NCBI GenBank assembly: GCA_039707465.1
Contig: CM077643.1
Coordinates: 247,780,919-247,844,918 of the forward strand
Source: Rhabdophis nuchalis
Lineage: Eukaryota > Chordata > Lepidosauria > Squamata > Natricidae
Length of the DNA stretch: 64,000 nucleotides
Direction: 5' to 3'
Position numbers and translations under genes: made by a program. The notes under the pieces are model-generated. The model ran no database searches and was not told the DNA's origin. It saw nothing but the letters and a program-made list of their open reading frames with translations. Positions 1 through 13,338 of this stretch are shown here, one piece after another (position 1 is the first letter of the stretch; every line of letters starts with the position of its first letter).

Positions 1-572
1 AAGATGAATTTTTATTATAGTTTGTTAAGAAAGCTTACCTCTGTTTAGCCCTGTTGGGTACCCCCACTTCAGGCAACCATTTAAACAAGGTAGGCAGACT
101 TCTATTGCATGTGCACAGAAAGCAGGAATCAGAATACTGATTTCACTCTTCCTCTTTTTTTACACAGCAATAGAACTACTTTGTAATTTCATTGTACTCC
201 ATAAGATTCCAAATTATTATACCAACTTCTACAGGGTAACTTTGGAACTGGCCATTTTAAAACCAGGACTTCCTGCCAAGTGAGAAAAAAAATGTTGTCC
301 TTTGCATGGTGACTTAGAACCCATGATTTAGCACCTCTGACTGCAACCATCATTCAGGTTATGGACCACTGCATCTCATTTGCCACATGGGAGAAAATCC
401 TCGCCTTGGAGACATCTGCTTGGTTCCTAATTTCTGCAACATGAGAGATGCTACTCAATGTAGACTTAATGTATTAATGCAGTTTCTATACTATATTCTA
501 ACAAATTCCTTCTAAATAAACAAGCAGGGCTGGGGTGTGAATTAGAGCTGTAGAGATGTAGATAGATGTAAA

Positions 573-1297
573 TTAGAAGGAGGTTTATTTATTTATTTAT
601 TTATTTTAATTCAAATTTATACCCTGCACCTTCTCCAAAAAGGACCCAGGGCGGCGCACAGGAAATTTAAAACAATACAAATATAACAAAAATACAAATT
701 TTTAAAAAGCTATTAAACCCATGCCCTGTGCTAAAATAGTATAAAATCCCCCTAATTAAAATCTATCTAAAAACAGTCAAGAACGGGAGGTTATGCTAGG
801 CCGGCTTGTTGGAAAAGGTGCGTTTTAAGACGCTGGCAGAAGAGGCGGAGGTCTGAGATGGTGCGCAGTTCGGGGGGCAGGTCGTTCCAGAGGGTAGGGC
901 CCGCCACAGAGAAGGCCCTTCCCCTGGGTGTCGCCAACCGGCATTGCCCGGCCGACGGCACCCTGAGAAGGCCCTCTCTGTGGGAGCGGATCGGTCAAAT
1001 GGATGTATGGGGCAGAAGACGGTCTCGCATATAACTAGGCCCCGAGCCATGGAGCGCTTTGAAGATGGTCGTCAACACCTTGAAGCGCACCCGAAAGGCC
1101 ACAGGTAGCCAGTGCAGCTCACGCAGGAGAGGTGTTATGTGGGAATGCCTAGAGGCTCCCATAATCACCCGCGCGGCCGCATTCTGGACTAGCTGTAACC
1201 TTCGAATGCACCTCAAGGGGAGCCCCATGAAGAGAGCGTTACAGTAGTCAAGCCGGGACATCACGAGGTTCCCTATCTTTCACCTTAGAAGGAGGTT
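573..1297 (-). mobile_element. 5'-truncated CR1-L3-type LINE, 3' end
   Basis: On the minus strand this reads the C-terminal end of a CR1-clade reverse-transcriptase ORF, in several frames because of indels. The signature blocks are RLDYCNALFMGLP, QLVQNAAARV, LRELHWLPVAFRVRF and LHGSGPSYMRDRL, followed by the 3' UTR box CGCCGCCCTGGGTCC and a TAAA-type microsatellite tail (about 586-610). TTAGAAGGAGGTT occurs at 573-585 and 1285-1297 and is a plausible target-site duplication. The copy is 5'-truncated and non-coding, and sits antisense in a PUM2 intron. Confidence 0.85.
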
Positions 1298-1313
1298 CCC
1301 TATCTTTCACCTT
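1265..1313. repeat. 27-bp tandem duplication at LINE junction
   Basis: The block AGGTTCCCTATCTTTCACC occurs twice, 27 bp apart, separated by TTAGAAGG, exactly at the 5' junction of the LINE. This is a small rearrangement of the insertion site. Confidence 0.75.
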
Positions 1314-2695
1314 CTGAGCTATCCCTTGTACTGCTTAGTAAGTAAAGTTGAGTAAGAGAAAAAAATATTAACTACAAGGAATAGTGTGGGAAGGAAATAA
1401 TAACCTCTGCAAATAACCATTCTTCACCAATTAATTTATATGATTATATCTGTGATTGCCAACTCAAGATTGCCTCTGTGAGTCAACAATCACAAATAGA
1501 TATTACTATTTAACATGTGCTCAACTGACTATTTCTCAGCCTTTTTTCTTCCTTCCTTCACCAGCTCCAGTCAATAGCAGCCGCAGTGGAACTTGTGCCT
1601 GCTGCTTGTTGACTAAAGCAGTCTACAGTTTTCCTTCACTTAGGGAGTTTTTTTTAAGTTAATCATTAATGTTAGAACAGTTAAGGATGTGGTTCAAAAC
1701 TAATTTTTGTCTCAAACTCAAGACAAAGTTCTAGACTCAAAAACACTCCATGGTTGTTCCAAATTTTTGCACGTCCCTTGCTTGAAGAACTTACATTCTG
1801 AGTCTCAATTTTTAGAGTAGCTCCTAGATTAATATTAAAAAATTAAACATCTTATACTGTACCTCTAAACCCAGGAAAGTTTAACTTCCAATCCATGGAA
1901 CCCTTGGGAGGTATTTCTCCAGATTCTGAATGGTGTGGATGGTACAAAAAGATTAAGATCCCTTGTTCTTACCTAAGGCAACAATTTCAGGCCACAGTAG
2001 TTTTCAGTCATATTTCTTGCTTACAGAAACCTTCCTCCATTATTCTGTAAGTAAGAAAGGGAAACTGAAATCTCCCTTTCATCACTTTCAAAGGATTTTA
2101 AAATCCTAGAAGAAATGGAACAATTTCCCCACCCTAATCAATATCATCTTAAAAGCATCAATTGTGTATGTCCTGCAATTTTGAAGAATTAGACTTATTT
2201 GAATTGTAACTGTTTTGAGAAGATCAGTATTATTTGCATTATATGTGAGATCCAAAGGATTTATTTCACTTTTTCTATATTAAAAAGACATTATCTCTGC
2301 TAATTTAAAATTCATAAAAATCATGTTGTATTGCTTTAAAACCATTTTGGTTACCTAAGTCATAAGAAAGCTGAACTCTTAGCATCTTCCTCCTTTGGTC
2401 ATACTTCCTGGGGCTGCCACAAGTTGTAGTTCTACAACAAGTTGTATAGATGAAAACTGAATTTGAAGCTCCTTCACTGGATGATTTATTTCAGAGATTA
2501 CAAATTAAATGTGTAGTTAGTTCTCAAGTGGTAAAATACAAATCCTTGGGAAGAGACATAAGGGAGATCCTAGTAATAAATGATAAAGTGGCTAACAATG
2601 CAGGTACTGTTCATGAAGTTTTTAAATTTGTAATTTTCTGCAGATGAACATGTAAAGTTTAAATTTTTTAAACAGTGCTTTCACTTTCATTGTAG

Positions 2696-2830
2696 TTTGG
2701 AAGCATTGACCAGAAGTTAGCACTTGCAACGCGCATTCGTGGACATGTTCTCCCATTAGCTTTACAGATGTATGGGTGTCGAGTCATTCAGAAAGCTTTA
2801 GAGTCTATTTCACCTGACCAGCAGGTAATT
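2696..2830 (+). CDS. PUM2: PUM2 exon: Puf repeat 3, with two alternative donors
   Basis: The exon starts after TTTCATTGTAG and opens in phase 0 with [16 protein letters not shown], then [20 protein letters not shown], which is Puf repeat 3 with its base-reading C-R...Q triad (adenine specificity in the Pumilio code). Pumilio-2 is a cytoplasmic protein that binds UGUANAUA in mRNA 3' UTRs and recruits deadenylation and repression factors. Residues typical of PUM2 rather than PUM1 are [14 protein letters not shown] and ALESIS. The exon ends ...DQQ at 2824 (donor gtaatt) or ...DQQVI at 2830 (donor gtaagt). Both keep the frame (43 or 45 codons). The longer form matches the QQVI-type PUM2 isoform of mammals. 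Confidence 0.97.
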
Positions 2831-3470
2831 GTAAGTTAGATCAATATTTTTGTATTTATATTTATAATCAAAATATAATCCCTTTGATTAGTTCTGAAAC
2901 ATACTTATAGTGCTAATCTAATTTTTAGTTTAAGAATACTCTTTGAATTCTGGTGACTTCATATAGGTTGATTGGTTGATAGGTTGAATCCAGCAATAAG
3001 TGGATTGTTATTGCTTTTTTCTGAGTTACTGATTTGCCTTCTTAGTCTAGTCTTCAGCGCTGGGATTTTCTAGTGGCCTCTCATCTGAATCTATGAAGAT
3101 TCTCAGTCATCCAGGTCATGGATGTCCCAAAAGTGCTTTTTCAGGAGGCAACTGGACTTTCTTGTTTTTCTTTGAAGACATTTTGCTCTCATACAAAAAG
3201 CTTCTTCAGCTCTTATTCAGAGCTGAAGAAGCTTCTTGGATGAAAAGTGAAACGTCTTCAAAGAAAAATGAGAAAGTTCAGTTGCCTCCTAAAAAAGCAC
3301 CTTTGGGACTCTCATCTGAATGCTAACCAGGAGTAACCTACTTCACATTTTGATACCAGCAAAATGTTGCTGTAACTACATATCTAGTCAATTATTTATA
3401 GAAATATTTTGTGAGACAAACATCAATTAAGGACATGCATAACTTGATCTCTCATGTTATTTCTTTGTAG
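2831..3470 (+). other. PUM2: PUM2 intron
   Basis: Ordinary intron ending CTTTGTAG. It contains the inverted-repeat element at 3126-3307 and nothing else that I recognise. Confidence 0.9.
3126..3307. repeat. Palindromic inverted-repeat element
   Basis: The left arm (3126-3211) and right arm (3221-3307) are imperfect reverse complements around a 9-bp centre. The right arm carries GAAGAAGCTTCTTGGATG and then AGTGAAACGTCTTCAAAG. The 77-residue frame over it is only the palindrome read through. A diverged relative, also as an inverted pair, lies at 50077-50390. Family not identified. Confidence 0.8.
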
Positions 3471-4276
<806 letters not shown>

Positions 4277-4402
4277 GTGTTCGTGCTTTCAACTCACCCT
4301 TATGGCTGCAGAGTAATTCAACGTATTCTTGAGCATTGTACTGCCGAACAGACCTTGCCTATTTTGGAAGAATTGCATCAACACACAGAACAGCTTGTGC
4401 AG
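4277..4402 (+). CDS. PUM2: PUM2 exon: Puf repeat 5
   Basis: A 42-codon, phase-0 exon. [19 protein letters not shown] is Puf repeat 5 with its C-R...Q triad. [16 protein letters not shown] is the PUM2 form (PUM1 has a different residue run after HC). It ends HTEQLVQ before the donor gttggt, which is a weak but GT donor. The last residues begin Puf repeat 6. Confidence 0.97.
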
Positions 4403-5573
4403 GTTGGTGTGTACTAAAATGCCAAGATGAACATAAACAATTGCAAAATCATTATAGGCGAATAATATGGGAAAATGGATATTGGATTATGTTGGATAAT
4501 TTAATTATACTAATTATATTATATGATTTAATTAGACAGGATTGTGAATATAGGCATGTGGTTAGAATGTGATCAGAGCTAAAACTAAGTTTCTAAGCCA
4601 AACAAAAGCATGCTGTGTTATCATTTCATGATCCAGCTATGGAGACCACTAAGAAACAAAGGCAATGTTCAGACCATAAAGCAAAACCTCCTGTTTTTAA
4701 TCTCTTGGTTTGTAAGTCACAGGGCCTCAATAGCTCCAAGGAAGCCATATGCAAAGTTCCCTGGACCAGATTGCTTGACCACAGTTCTCTACCCTCTAAT
4801 GAGCTTTACATCGACCTGCCCTTTAAAAATACTCAAAAGCAACAGCCAGGGCAAAAATAATTTTTCAGGCCATTTTATACTGATTCTGAATTAATTGTAC
4901 TACCAGTAGCTATCTTATACTGATTGTATTACATTTAAGACTATGTTAATTAATACTTGAGCATTTTCCTAGTGTGCACCTGAACAAACATTAAGATTTT
5001 CAAGGGGGAGGGGCTCTCTTTACTGGTTCATAGCTGTAAAAGGTAATTATAGTCTCCCTTATGGTACTACAGCTTTGGAATGTCCTTTCCTTAAATACCA
5101 AACAAATTCTAACATTGTTTTTAATGTCAGTTGAAGACCTAGCTTTTTACTGATTTATGTGGGCCTTTGCTCTAACCTGCCCATGCCTTATTGCTCCATA
5201 ATAATACTTAATGCCTCTCCACTAGGAATGTGCAGTTATTTGGATTCCAAGCACAAAAGACGCTTTGCAAGCTGGGGATGCTTGCTGAATCTGTCAGTGC
5301 TTCCAGGGAACAATCCCAGGACATACATATATATTTAAATGAAGAAAGCACTATCGGAACCTTCTTAGATATGTATTTTGGGGGGACTATGTGTGTAAAT
5401 ACAGGAAAAGAAGCAGCTTCTTTAAGGAGGCACTGACGAGGCACTACAATTCCACTAAAGCAGATTTTCCCATTTTGGATCTGGATTAATTGCACATCCT
5501 TAATCTCCAATTTGTTCCCATTTATGGTAGATATGATTTGCCAGGGTGATTGCCTTTCTCCTGTATCTCATCT

Positions 5574-5700
5574 TAGGTTTAGGTTTTAGGTTTTATTCGA
5601 TTTATATCCCGCCCTTCTCCACGAGGGACCCAGGGCAGCGCACAGGAATTTAAAAGCATATAAGACAAAATGTACAAAATTTAAAAGCAAAGGAAATCTT
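5574..5700 (-). mobile_element. CR1-L3 LINE, extreme 3' end
   Basis: TTTATATCCCGCCCTTCTCC and then GGGACCCAGGGCAGCGCACA match, on the minus strand, the 3' UTR end shared by the other CR1-L3 copies in this window. It carries a TTTTAGGTTTTAGG tail. Confidence 0.8.
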
Positions 5701-6110
5701 AGCCAAAGGAGAGCTAAAAGGAATGGCAAAGCATGCTACCTTTGGATTCCTCTCTCTATGTTTTATATCTAGGCTTCAGAAGAACAAAACCATCATATGA
5801 AACTGTTCCTTCCCCCCACCCCCCCCAAAAAAAGCAACAACCAGAATGCACTGTTCCAATCTGCCTTTTCCCAACATGAGCCCATGGACAAAATGAGCAG
5901 AGCCAGGCAGCCTGTGTCTGGTGTATCTTGGAGGCTTTCCATGGGAGGAACAAGTCAGGAGAGCAGGTTGTTTTTGCTAGATGACAATGGGAAAGAGCTT
6001 ATTTGGGACTGTTGTTGGGGCAAAGAGTGCTCTAGAACAGCCCCAATTGGCATAGCAATTGAAAGATGGATGGGATGGGTGGAAAACCTGCACCTTTTAA
6101 CTGTTGACTC

Positions 6111-6399
6111 CAGTGAATTGATGGCTAACCTTTTTGTCATCCTATGCCGAAAGCCCACACTCATAATGCAATGAGCTTGGAACACCCACCCACCCACCCC
6201 GCGCTTCCCCTGCCCCAGCCCACACATCTTCCGCATGTGCCCTATGCATGTGCGGCAGAGATCTGAAAATCAGCTAGCTGATGGGAGGTGCGTGCATATG
6301 TACGGTGGAGCTGAGCTGGGGTGACAGCTTGCATGCCTGCAGGAAGGGCTCCGTGTGACATCTCTGGCACATGTGTCAGAGGTTCATCATGCAGTGAAT
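6111..6399 (+). mobile_element. hAT-type short element, CAGTGATGGC family
   Basis: The element at 6119-6391 starts TGATGGCTAACCTTTTTG and ends GAGGTTCATCATG. It is flanked by a perfect 8-bp duplication CAGTGAAT (6111-6118 and 6392-6399), as hAT transposition produces. It is related to the copies at 13347 and 28076. It lies 62 bp before the acceptor of a PUM2 exon. Confidence 0.8.
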
Positions 6400-6461
6400 A
6401 ATCACCTCTTTGAATGTAACATTTTAAAAACTAATGATATGACTCTCTTAATTTATTTTAG

Positions 6462-7794
<1,333 letters not shown>

Positions 7795-7987
7795 CAATGT
7801 GGTGGAAAAATGTGTGACTCATGCATCTCGTGCTGAAAGAGCTTTGCTTATTGATGAAGTATGTTGCCAGAACGATGGTCCTCACAGTGCCTTATACACC
7901 ATGATGAAGGACCAATATGCAAACTATGTTGTTCAGAAGATGATTGACATGGCGGAACCAGCTCAGCGTAAGATTATAATGCACAAA
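7795..7987 (+). CDS. PUM2: PUM2 exon: Puf repeats 7-8
   Basis: The first base completes Ser, giving [17 protein letters not shown], which is repeat 7 with the guanine-reading S-N...E triad. [20 protein letters not shown] and [20 protein letters not shown] follow, giving repeat 8 (N-Y...Q, uracil). EVCCQND is the PUM2 form. The exon is 193 nt, ending MHK before gtaaga, phase 0. Confidence 0.97.
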
Positions 7988-10207
7988 GTAAGAATGAAAT
8001 CCTTACATTGCTCTGCTTAAGAATTGCTTCCATCAGCAGATCAAGGAAAGAACAACTCCTCATCCCTTTTTGCATGTTGTCATACAAACAGATTTGAAGA
8101 AAGGAAGTATGTCTTGTCACAGGTGCTGGCTTTTTCCTGTGAATTTATTGCAAGAGTTTAAAAAGTACAATACCATACAATACAATACAATAGCAGAGTT
8201 GGAATGGACCTTGTAGGTCTTCTAGTCCAACCCCCTGCGTGGGCAGGAACCTTATACCATTTCAGACAAATGGCTATCTAACATCTTTTTAAAGACTTCC
8301 AGGGTTGGGGCATTCACAACTTCTGGAGGCAAGCTGTTCCAGAGGTTAATTGTTCTTACTGTCAGGAAATTTCTCCTTAGTTCTAAGTTGCTTCTCTCCT
8401 TGATTAGTTTCCACCCGTTGCTTCTTGTCCTGCCCCTAGGTGCCTTGGAGAATAGTTTGATTCCCTCTTCTTTGTGGCACCCTCTGAGATATCGGAACAC
8501 TGCTATCATGTCTCCCCTGGTCCTTCTCTTCATCAAGCTAGACATACCCAGCTCCTGCAGCCGTTCTTCATATGTCTTAGTCGCAGCTGTTCTTCATATG
8601 TCTTAGTCTTCACATAAAATTAAATACTTTCCAATATTTGTAATTAGACTGATGCCGTTATGTCAGCCAATCATCTTCTATAATGCCATTTCTAATTTCT
8701 TATTTTATATGTTAATAGCCTATATTAGTTTTAACTTTTCTCTTTATATAAATATTGACAGAAACAAACTTTAATTACCAATAACGTCCCTTGTAAAATT
8801 TCAAATGTTACTGTATAATGCCCAATTAAAAAATACAACAAGAAAGAATAATGTAACTACTTTTAAAAACCCTAAATTTTATCTTCACCAAATGAATTTC
8901 CCTACATACTTTTCTACGGTCAAAAGCTATATCTTCTTGCACAAAGTGGTCTTTTATCAATGCTCTTTTTTTGCTGGAGACCTCTGAATCATCTCCCACC
9001 TCTATAGTTATACATGGTAAAGAGAAATAAGAAATCTGCATACAACAATCAATTTTCTTTATCATTTGGCCACAGAGCTTGAGGACAGATCTTTTAGGGC
9101 TTTTAAGTCCAATAAATTAATCAATCAATCAGGGCTGAAATTTTGAGTCTTTGAGTAACAGCTTTATAACTATTATCTCCTTTTTTAAAAGGTGAAAAAT
9201 ACCAATGTTGAGTGCAATTTTGGGTTCTATGGGAGAAAAGAAGGGCTAAGATTGCATGTAGCCCATTTGTTTCTCAGCCTGCCTGTGGATTCAGTCCTTT
9301 GTCCATAGTCATAGGGCTGCACAAAACTTTTATTCTGTGATTCAGTTCAACGTTAGTTTAATTGAATATCAGGAATCAAATTCAAAAATCAGATTGACTG
9401 CCAAATCAATTCAGAAAATCAAACACCCAATTTCATACACTGAATTGTAAAATCAAGAATTGACTTGTTTTTTTAATTGGTTTGAATCAGATTAGAGCCA
9501 ATGTACGCACCTCTACTGCTTAAGTGCTGTCTAAATGTACATTATCAAATCTTTAACCTAAAACATCTCAGCTTAATAATAAAATAAATAAATGAGTACA
9601 CCATGTAATGGAATGAATAACTAACTTTGGGTAGCATGGTTCATTTGTGGATAAAAATAATTGCCATTCCCTACTGCAAATCTGTTCTATTCTTGAATTC
9701 AGAGTTTAAGTCCATAACTTTTTTTTGTCTGCACCAACATTATTTCCTTTGTCAGATACATTGTCACACACCTAAAATGTGGGCATTTCTGTTTGACTGT
9801 GTTCTAGTTTACAACTTCCTATCTATTAATACAATAAATTGCCATTGGGATCTCTCTTTGATCCAGAAAAGCTTGATCCGTTTTATTTTTTCTTCACTTC
9901 TATATTTTATATGTAATATCCCTGCTTGAGCATATTGAACCTGTTCCCATTCAATGCAGAAATTGGTGAAAACTAGTTAATAGGCATTACAATGCCTATT
10001 GTATCTGTATACATACTGATGTAGCACTTTTACTCACCGTTGGTTCTTCTTCAGGGTCTTAACATACTTCCCAAATATTCATGATTACAAATATTAAGAA
10101 AAGACACCGTGAAAGACAGGTTATATTTGCCTTTATCCTTCTAACTACTTTTCAAAATAGCAATTTTGCTGATGAGATTGTTAATGGTCTCAATTTTTTC
10201 CTTCCAG
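7988..10207 (+). other. PUM2: PUM2 last intron
   Basis: AT-rich 2.2-kb intron ending CAATTTTTTCCTTCCAG. It contains a CR1 fragment (8163-8607). From 8610 to 10200 I see only low-complexity AT-rich sequence and chance open frames. Confidence 0.88.
8163..8607 (-). mobile_element. CR1 LINE, 3' end
   Basis: The minus strand encodes the end of a CR1 ORF2: RGDMIAVFRYLRGCHKEEG, LFSKAPRGRTRSNGWKL, LRRNFLTVRTINLWNSLPPE and VVNAPTLEVFKKMLDSHLS. A CR1 3' UTR with an AATAC-type tail (about 8163-8190 on the plus strand) follows. At 8565-8604 the block GTTCTTCATATGTCTTAGTC is duplicated in tandem. The copy is 5'-truncated. Confidence 0.9.
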
Positions 10208-10339
10208 ATTCGACCCCATATTACAACCTTGCGTAAATACACCTATGGGAAGCATATCCTTGCCAAGCTGGAAAAGTATTACCTGAAGAACAATGCTGAT
10301 CTGGGGCCAGTTGGAGGACCACCAAATGGGATGCTTTGA
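10208..10339 (+). CDS. PUM2: PUM2 terminal coding exon
   Basis: The exon begins [20 protein letters not shown], continues [17 protein letters not shown] and ends PPNGML-TGA (stop 10337-10339). The PNGML end and the ITTL block identify PUM2 rather than PUM1. It closes the eight-repeat Puf domain with the C-terminal cap helices. It is phase 0 and 44 codons including the stop. Confidence 0.97.
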   Translation: MRPHITTLRKYTYGKHILAKLEKYYLKNNADLGPVGGPPNGML

Positions 10340-10624
10340 AGATAAGTTTAAGGAGCAGTCCAAAAGATGAATTGTATTGTGAATTATCAAAACACCCAAC
10401 TTAACTAAAATTTTGTGATTTTTTAAAAATATATTTATTGACTTCATCCATTTGTAAAAATTTTATTCATGTGTATATTTTTGGGGAATGAATTGCAACA
10501 TATTGCCATTTCTTAACAGAGACCTATCAGATTGCAAGGCTTACAAAGCACAGAATGCCTGTAAATGATGTAACTATCGGAAAAGCTCTCCCATTTTGTA
10601 AATTTTTACCTTGTAAAGTCACTG

Positions 10625-10630
10625 AATAAA
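10625..10630 (+). terminator. PUM2: Poly(A) signal AATAAA, proximal
   Basis: Canonical AATAAA 286 nt after the stop codon, in the context CACTGAATAAAATAG. Use of this site would give a short 3' UTR lacking both Pumilio elements. Confidence 0.5.
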
Positions 10631-10727
10631 ATAGTTTTTAAAGGGAAAAAGTACAGTATTCTTTTAATATACTGGCTTACAGTCTGGTAGGTCTATCCAC
10701 CATCATTGCACAACATGTTTATATAAT

Positions 10728-10735
10728 TGTATATA
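10728..10735 (+). promoter_or_regulatory. PUM2: Pumilio response element in PUM2 3' UTR
   Basis: TGTATATA is a perfect match to UGUANAUA, the site read by the eight Puf repeats that this same gene encodes. It would allow the protein to repress its own mRNA. Confidence 0.6.
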
Positions 10736-11004
10736 GAATTAGTTTTCATTTTCCCCCTTTGTGTGGAATCTTTTTTATAACAGTTGGAAATGAAGCAATT
10801 GCATAATTATTATTTAACGTGATACAGAAAGTTAAGTTCTGTATTTTGGTGGTTCACAATTTTATAGTCCCAAAAGCAATCAGGGTACTGCAATTACCAG
10901 TAAAGAAGTCATAAAATGTGAACAATGAGTAGTTTCCACCTTTTACTCTGGAAATAATTTTTTAAAAAAACGGTGCCCTTTTCTCTGGCAGTGTACAGAA
11001 GCCA

Positions 11005-11012
11005 TGTATATA
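11005..11012 (+). promoter_or_regulatory. PUM2: Second Pumilio response element in PUM2 3' UTR
   Basis: TGTATATA again matches UGUANAUA exactly, 277 bp downstream of the first. A third octamer at 14080-14087 is probably outside the transcript. Confidence 0.55.
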
Positions 11013-11103
11013 ATTTAATATTTAACTAATGGTGCAAGGATAGGGTATAAAATCAAGGTAGTACTTGGATCCAGCAATGTACTGTCTGGGAAAGAGTAAA
11101 TTC

Positions 11104-11109
11104 AATAAA
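11104..11109 (+). terminator. PUM2: Poly(A) signal AATAAA, middle
   Basis: AATAAATAAATAG after CAGTGTA-rich UTR sequence. It is one of several possible cleavage signals. Confidence 0.35.
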
Positions 11110-11725
11110 TAAATAGGCAGACAGTTGGTGTAAGATGTGTGTTTTGCTTTGCATATACAATTGTAAGACGGGATTTGAAAATTGAGCATATGCTTGAAGT
11201 AGTAGATGAATTTGTAGGCAATTGATGGAGGAAAGAGCCTACTTAAATTTGATAGTGCAACATCTAAAGCATGATTAAATATTCAGATAGTTTTTTTTTT
11301 GCTTCCTTATAAATATAAGCATTATATAAGTATAGTTAATAGATGTAAGTTTACCGTTTGTAAACAGATTCCTTGTTTTCAATGTTTTAAAAGCCTTGCT
11401 AATTAAGTAGTGATGCTTACCTTGGTTGTACAGATGTACATTTGTAAACCTTCATGCTGTAAATGTAATTTGTTTTACCCCTTTTGGGAAGAAAATTTGC
11501 ATTTTAGTGTATATTCATATCCCTGCCCCTCTACCCTGACATAGTGTTGTATAATGTAAATTTATTTCGGCAAATCAAGACTGGTTTTTTAAAAATTCTA
11601 TCTTTATATGGTTTCAGAAATATGAATCAGCTTTCGTTGATCTGTTACAAAAATCTTTTGTTTATTACATAGCTATTCTGTTAATATGGACATTTTGGAA
11701 ACTTTAAATCAGTTTAAACATTGAG

Positions 11726-11731
11726 AATAAA
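11726..11731 (+). terminator. PUM2: Poly(A) signal AATAAA, distal
   Basis: GAGAATAAAGATAATTAATG is a canonical signal about 1.4 kb after the stop codon. Confidence 0.4.
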
Positions 11732-12110
11732 GATAATTAATGGACAGAAATACTGATGACAGAAACCAGTGCTTCTTCCATCTTAAATGTGGCACGATTT
11801 GTTTTTGTATAGAAGAATGCTGTATTTTTGAACAGCTTGTTTCATCCTAAAGCAAATATGTATGATACTGTCAATTTAAACACAACACTGTAACAGTAAG
11901 ATAAAGGTGTACATTTACAAGCGGCCTTATGTACATTTCCCAGTTTCCTTTTTAAGGCAAGAATTGTGACTATATGTGTATAATTAAAATCCTTTTTAAT
12001 CCTTTGCCTTTGAAGATATTTTGGAAAGATATTTACTTTGTATATTCAGTTTCTGAAAGATAAAATGCATTGTATTTTGTTCAAGCTGGCATTTTGTATA
12101 AGCGCTTCTT

Positions 12111-13338
12111 CATTTTTGTGACATAATATAGGTGCTTTGCCTCAGAATTGTTGGAGAGAGTGACAGTTACAGCATATGCAAAAGTTTTGGGGTGGAGGTA
12201 CCAGGAAATGGAAAAGAACAGTGCATCTTGTTTAGGCAGCTTCTTAATAGAAACATGCAAATACCTGCATACCATAAAAATAGTTTATTCCAATGTTGAT
12301 GTTTTTAAAATAATAATAATACCAACTAAAATAAATACATAAAAATGTATGGTAATTTCTGTTCATAATAGTTTTCTCCCCATTTACATAATTGTTAAAT
12401 ATGTGATAATTATATTGGTTATAGAACAGTTTTCTCATAGAAGTTGCAACGATAGAATTCTGAAATTCCAGTAAAATTTATCTTCTGATGCAAAGAATAT
12501 ATGATTTGAAGAGTTGGAAAAACATAGCTCTTTTGTACTCTGCTATATGTTAGATAGCCTACATGTGTATAAAACTTAATTCAAATATAATTTACCTCTC
12601 CTCAATATATTGCAAATCTGTCCTATCCTATTGGCTCAATGAAGTGTCATATTTATAATACAGGAAACACTGTTCTGCTATCTGACTGAAATATATTTAC
12701 ACAGAAGTATGGAACAACAGGAATGACTTTCCTCAGTTAGTAGCTGGAATCAATCTTACATATGTTGAAAAATTCTCTTACCACCCCCACCCCCGATACC
12801 CTTCTTTGAATATCTCCTTTGATGTAGATTTATTTAGGTCTGCTCAGCATCTAGGCCACTATTAGTTCATATTGAATGATGTAATGTTCACCTGTAATAC
12901 TCTGTATAGAAAAAATGTGTAACTTTATGTTCTTCTTTCCAAAAGGTGGTGGTCCACTGACTATAATTACTCTACTTTCGTTGGAAACTTTAGCTATGTT
13001 AGGCTGAAATAAGTTGCATCATCTTTTTTTTTCTTTGTGGATTTTTATATATTATTATTATTATAAAATATTGGTTATGCAATCAGCCAGATGCTTAGGC
13101 TGGATTTGTCCACCTGTTGAGTCCTTCCTAAGGAACTGGAATAAGTAAATGTTATTTGATAATATTAAAGGTATTATTGCATTATTATGATTGGTCACGC
13201 AGCCAGGTGGCTAGACTGGATTTAACATGATTAATACACTTATCAAGTTTTTAATTACCTGTTCACAACAATGTGAAGTCGCAGCTGCCCGTTCTTTAGC
13301 TGCTGTTGACCTTCATACACAAAGAGTTCTTCCCAAGA
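12111..13338. other. Distal UTR or intergenic sequence, no gene seen
   Basis: AT-rich sequence with short chance open frames. From about 13,020 it contains ATT microsatellite runs and what looks like an old dispersed repeat that I cannot name (GCAATCAGCCAGATGCTTAG and, near 13,190, the similar GTCACGCAGCCAGGTGGCTAG). Confidence 0.5.

Larger units (their letters stand above)
1..2695 (+). other. PUM2: PUM2 intron (upstream part cut by the window edge)
   Basis: This is AT-rich intronic sequence ending in a polypyrimidine tract and a TTGTAG acceptor before the first visible exon. Apart from one LINE fragment (573-1297) and a small duplication, I see no gene or known element here. The 65-residue open frame at 2450-2647 has no Pumilio similarity and is taken as chance. 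Earlier PUM2 exons lie to the left of the window. Confidence 0.8.
4403..6461 (+). other. PUM2: PUM2 intron
   Basis: Intron of about 2.06 kb ending CTTAATTTATTTTAG. It holds a LINE tail (5574-5700) and a hAT-type element (6111-6399). The long open frames at 5797-6236 overlap these and a poly-C/A stretch, and show no known protein. Confidence 0.85.
10340..12110 (+). other. PUM2: PUM2 3' UTR (distal end uncertain)
   Basis: Long AT-rich, repeat-free sequence directly after the stop codon. It contains several AATAAA signals (10625, 11104, 11726) and Pumilio response elements at 10728 and 11005. The lack of transposons over about 2-3 kb, in a region otherwise full of them, suggests constraint. Mammalian PUM2 also has a multi-kilobase 3' UTR. 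The transcript may run on past 12,110, up to the repeat-rich sequence near 13 kb. Confidence 0.7.

Noticed and set aside
3221..3260. Hammerhead-ribozyme-like GGATGAAAAG-TGAAACGTC
   Set aside because: It has GAAAC and GATGA in order, but the CUGAUGA core is broken and no stem II can form, so a ribozyme is not supported.
3093..3326. 77-residue frame in a PUM2 intron
   Set aside because: It is the palindromic element read straight through, with no exon signals.
5797..6236. 125- and 93-residue overlapping frames in a PUM2 intron
   Set aside because: They overlap on opposite strands, run into a poly-C/A stretch and a hAT element, and show no splice context or homology.
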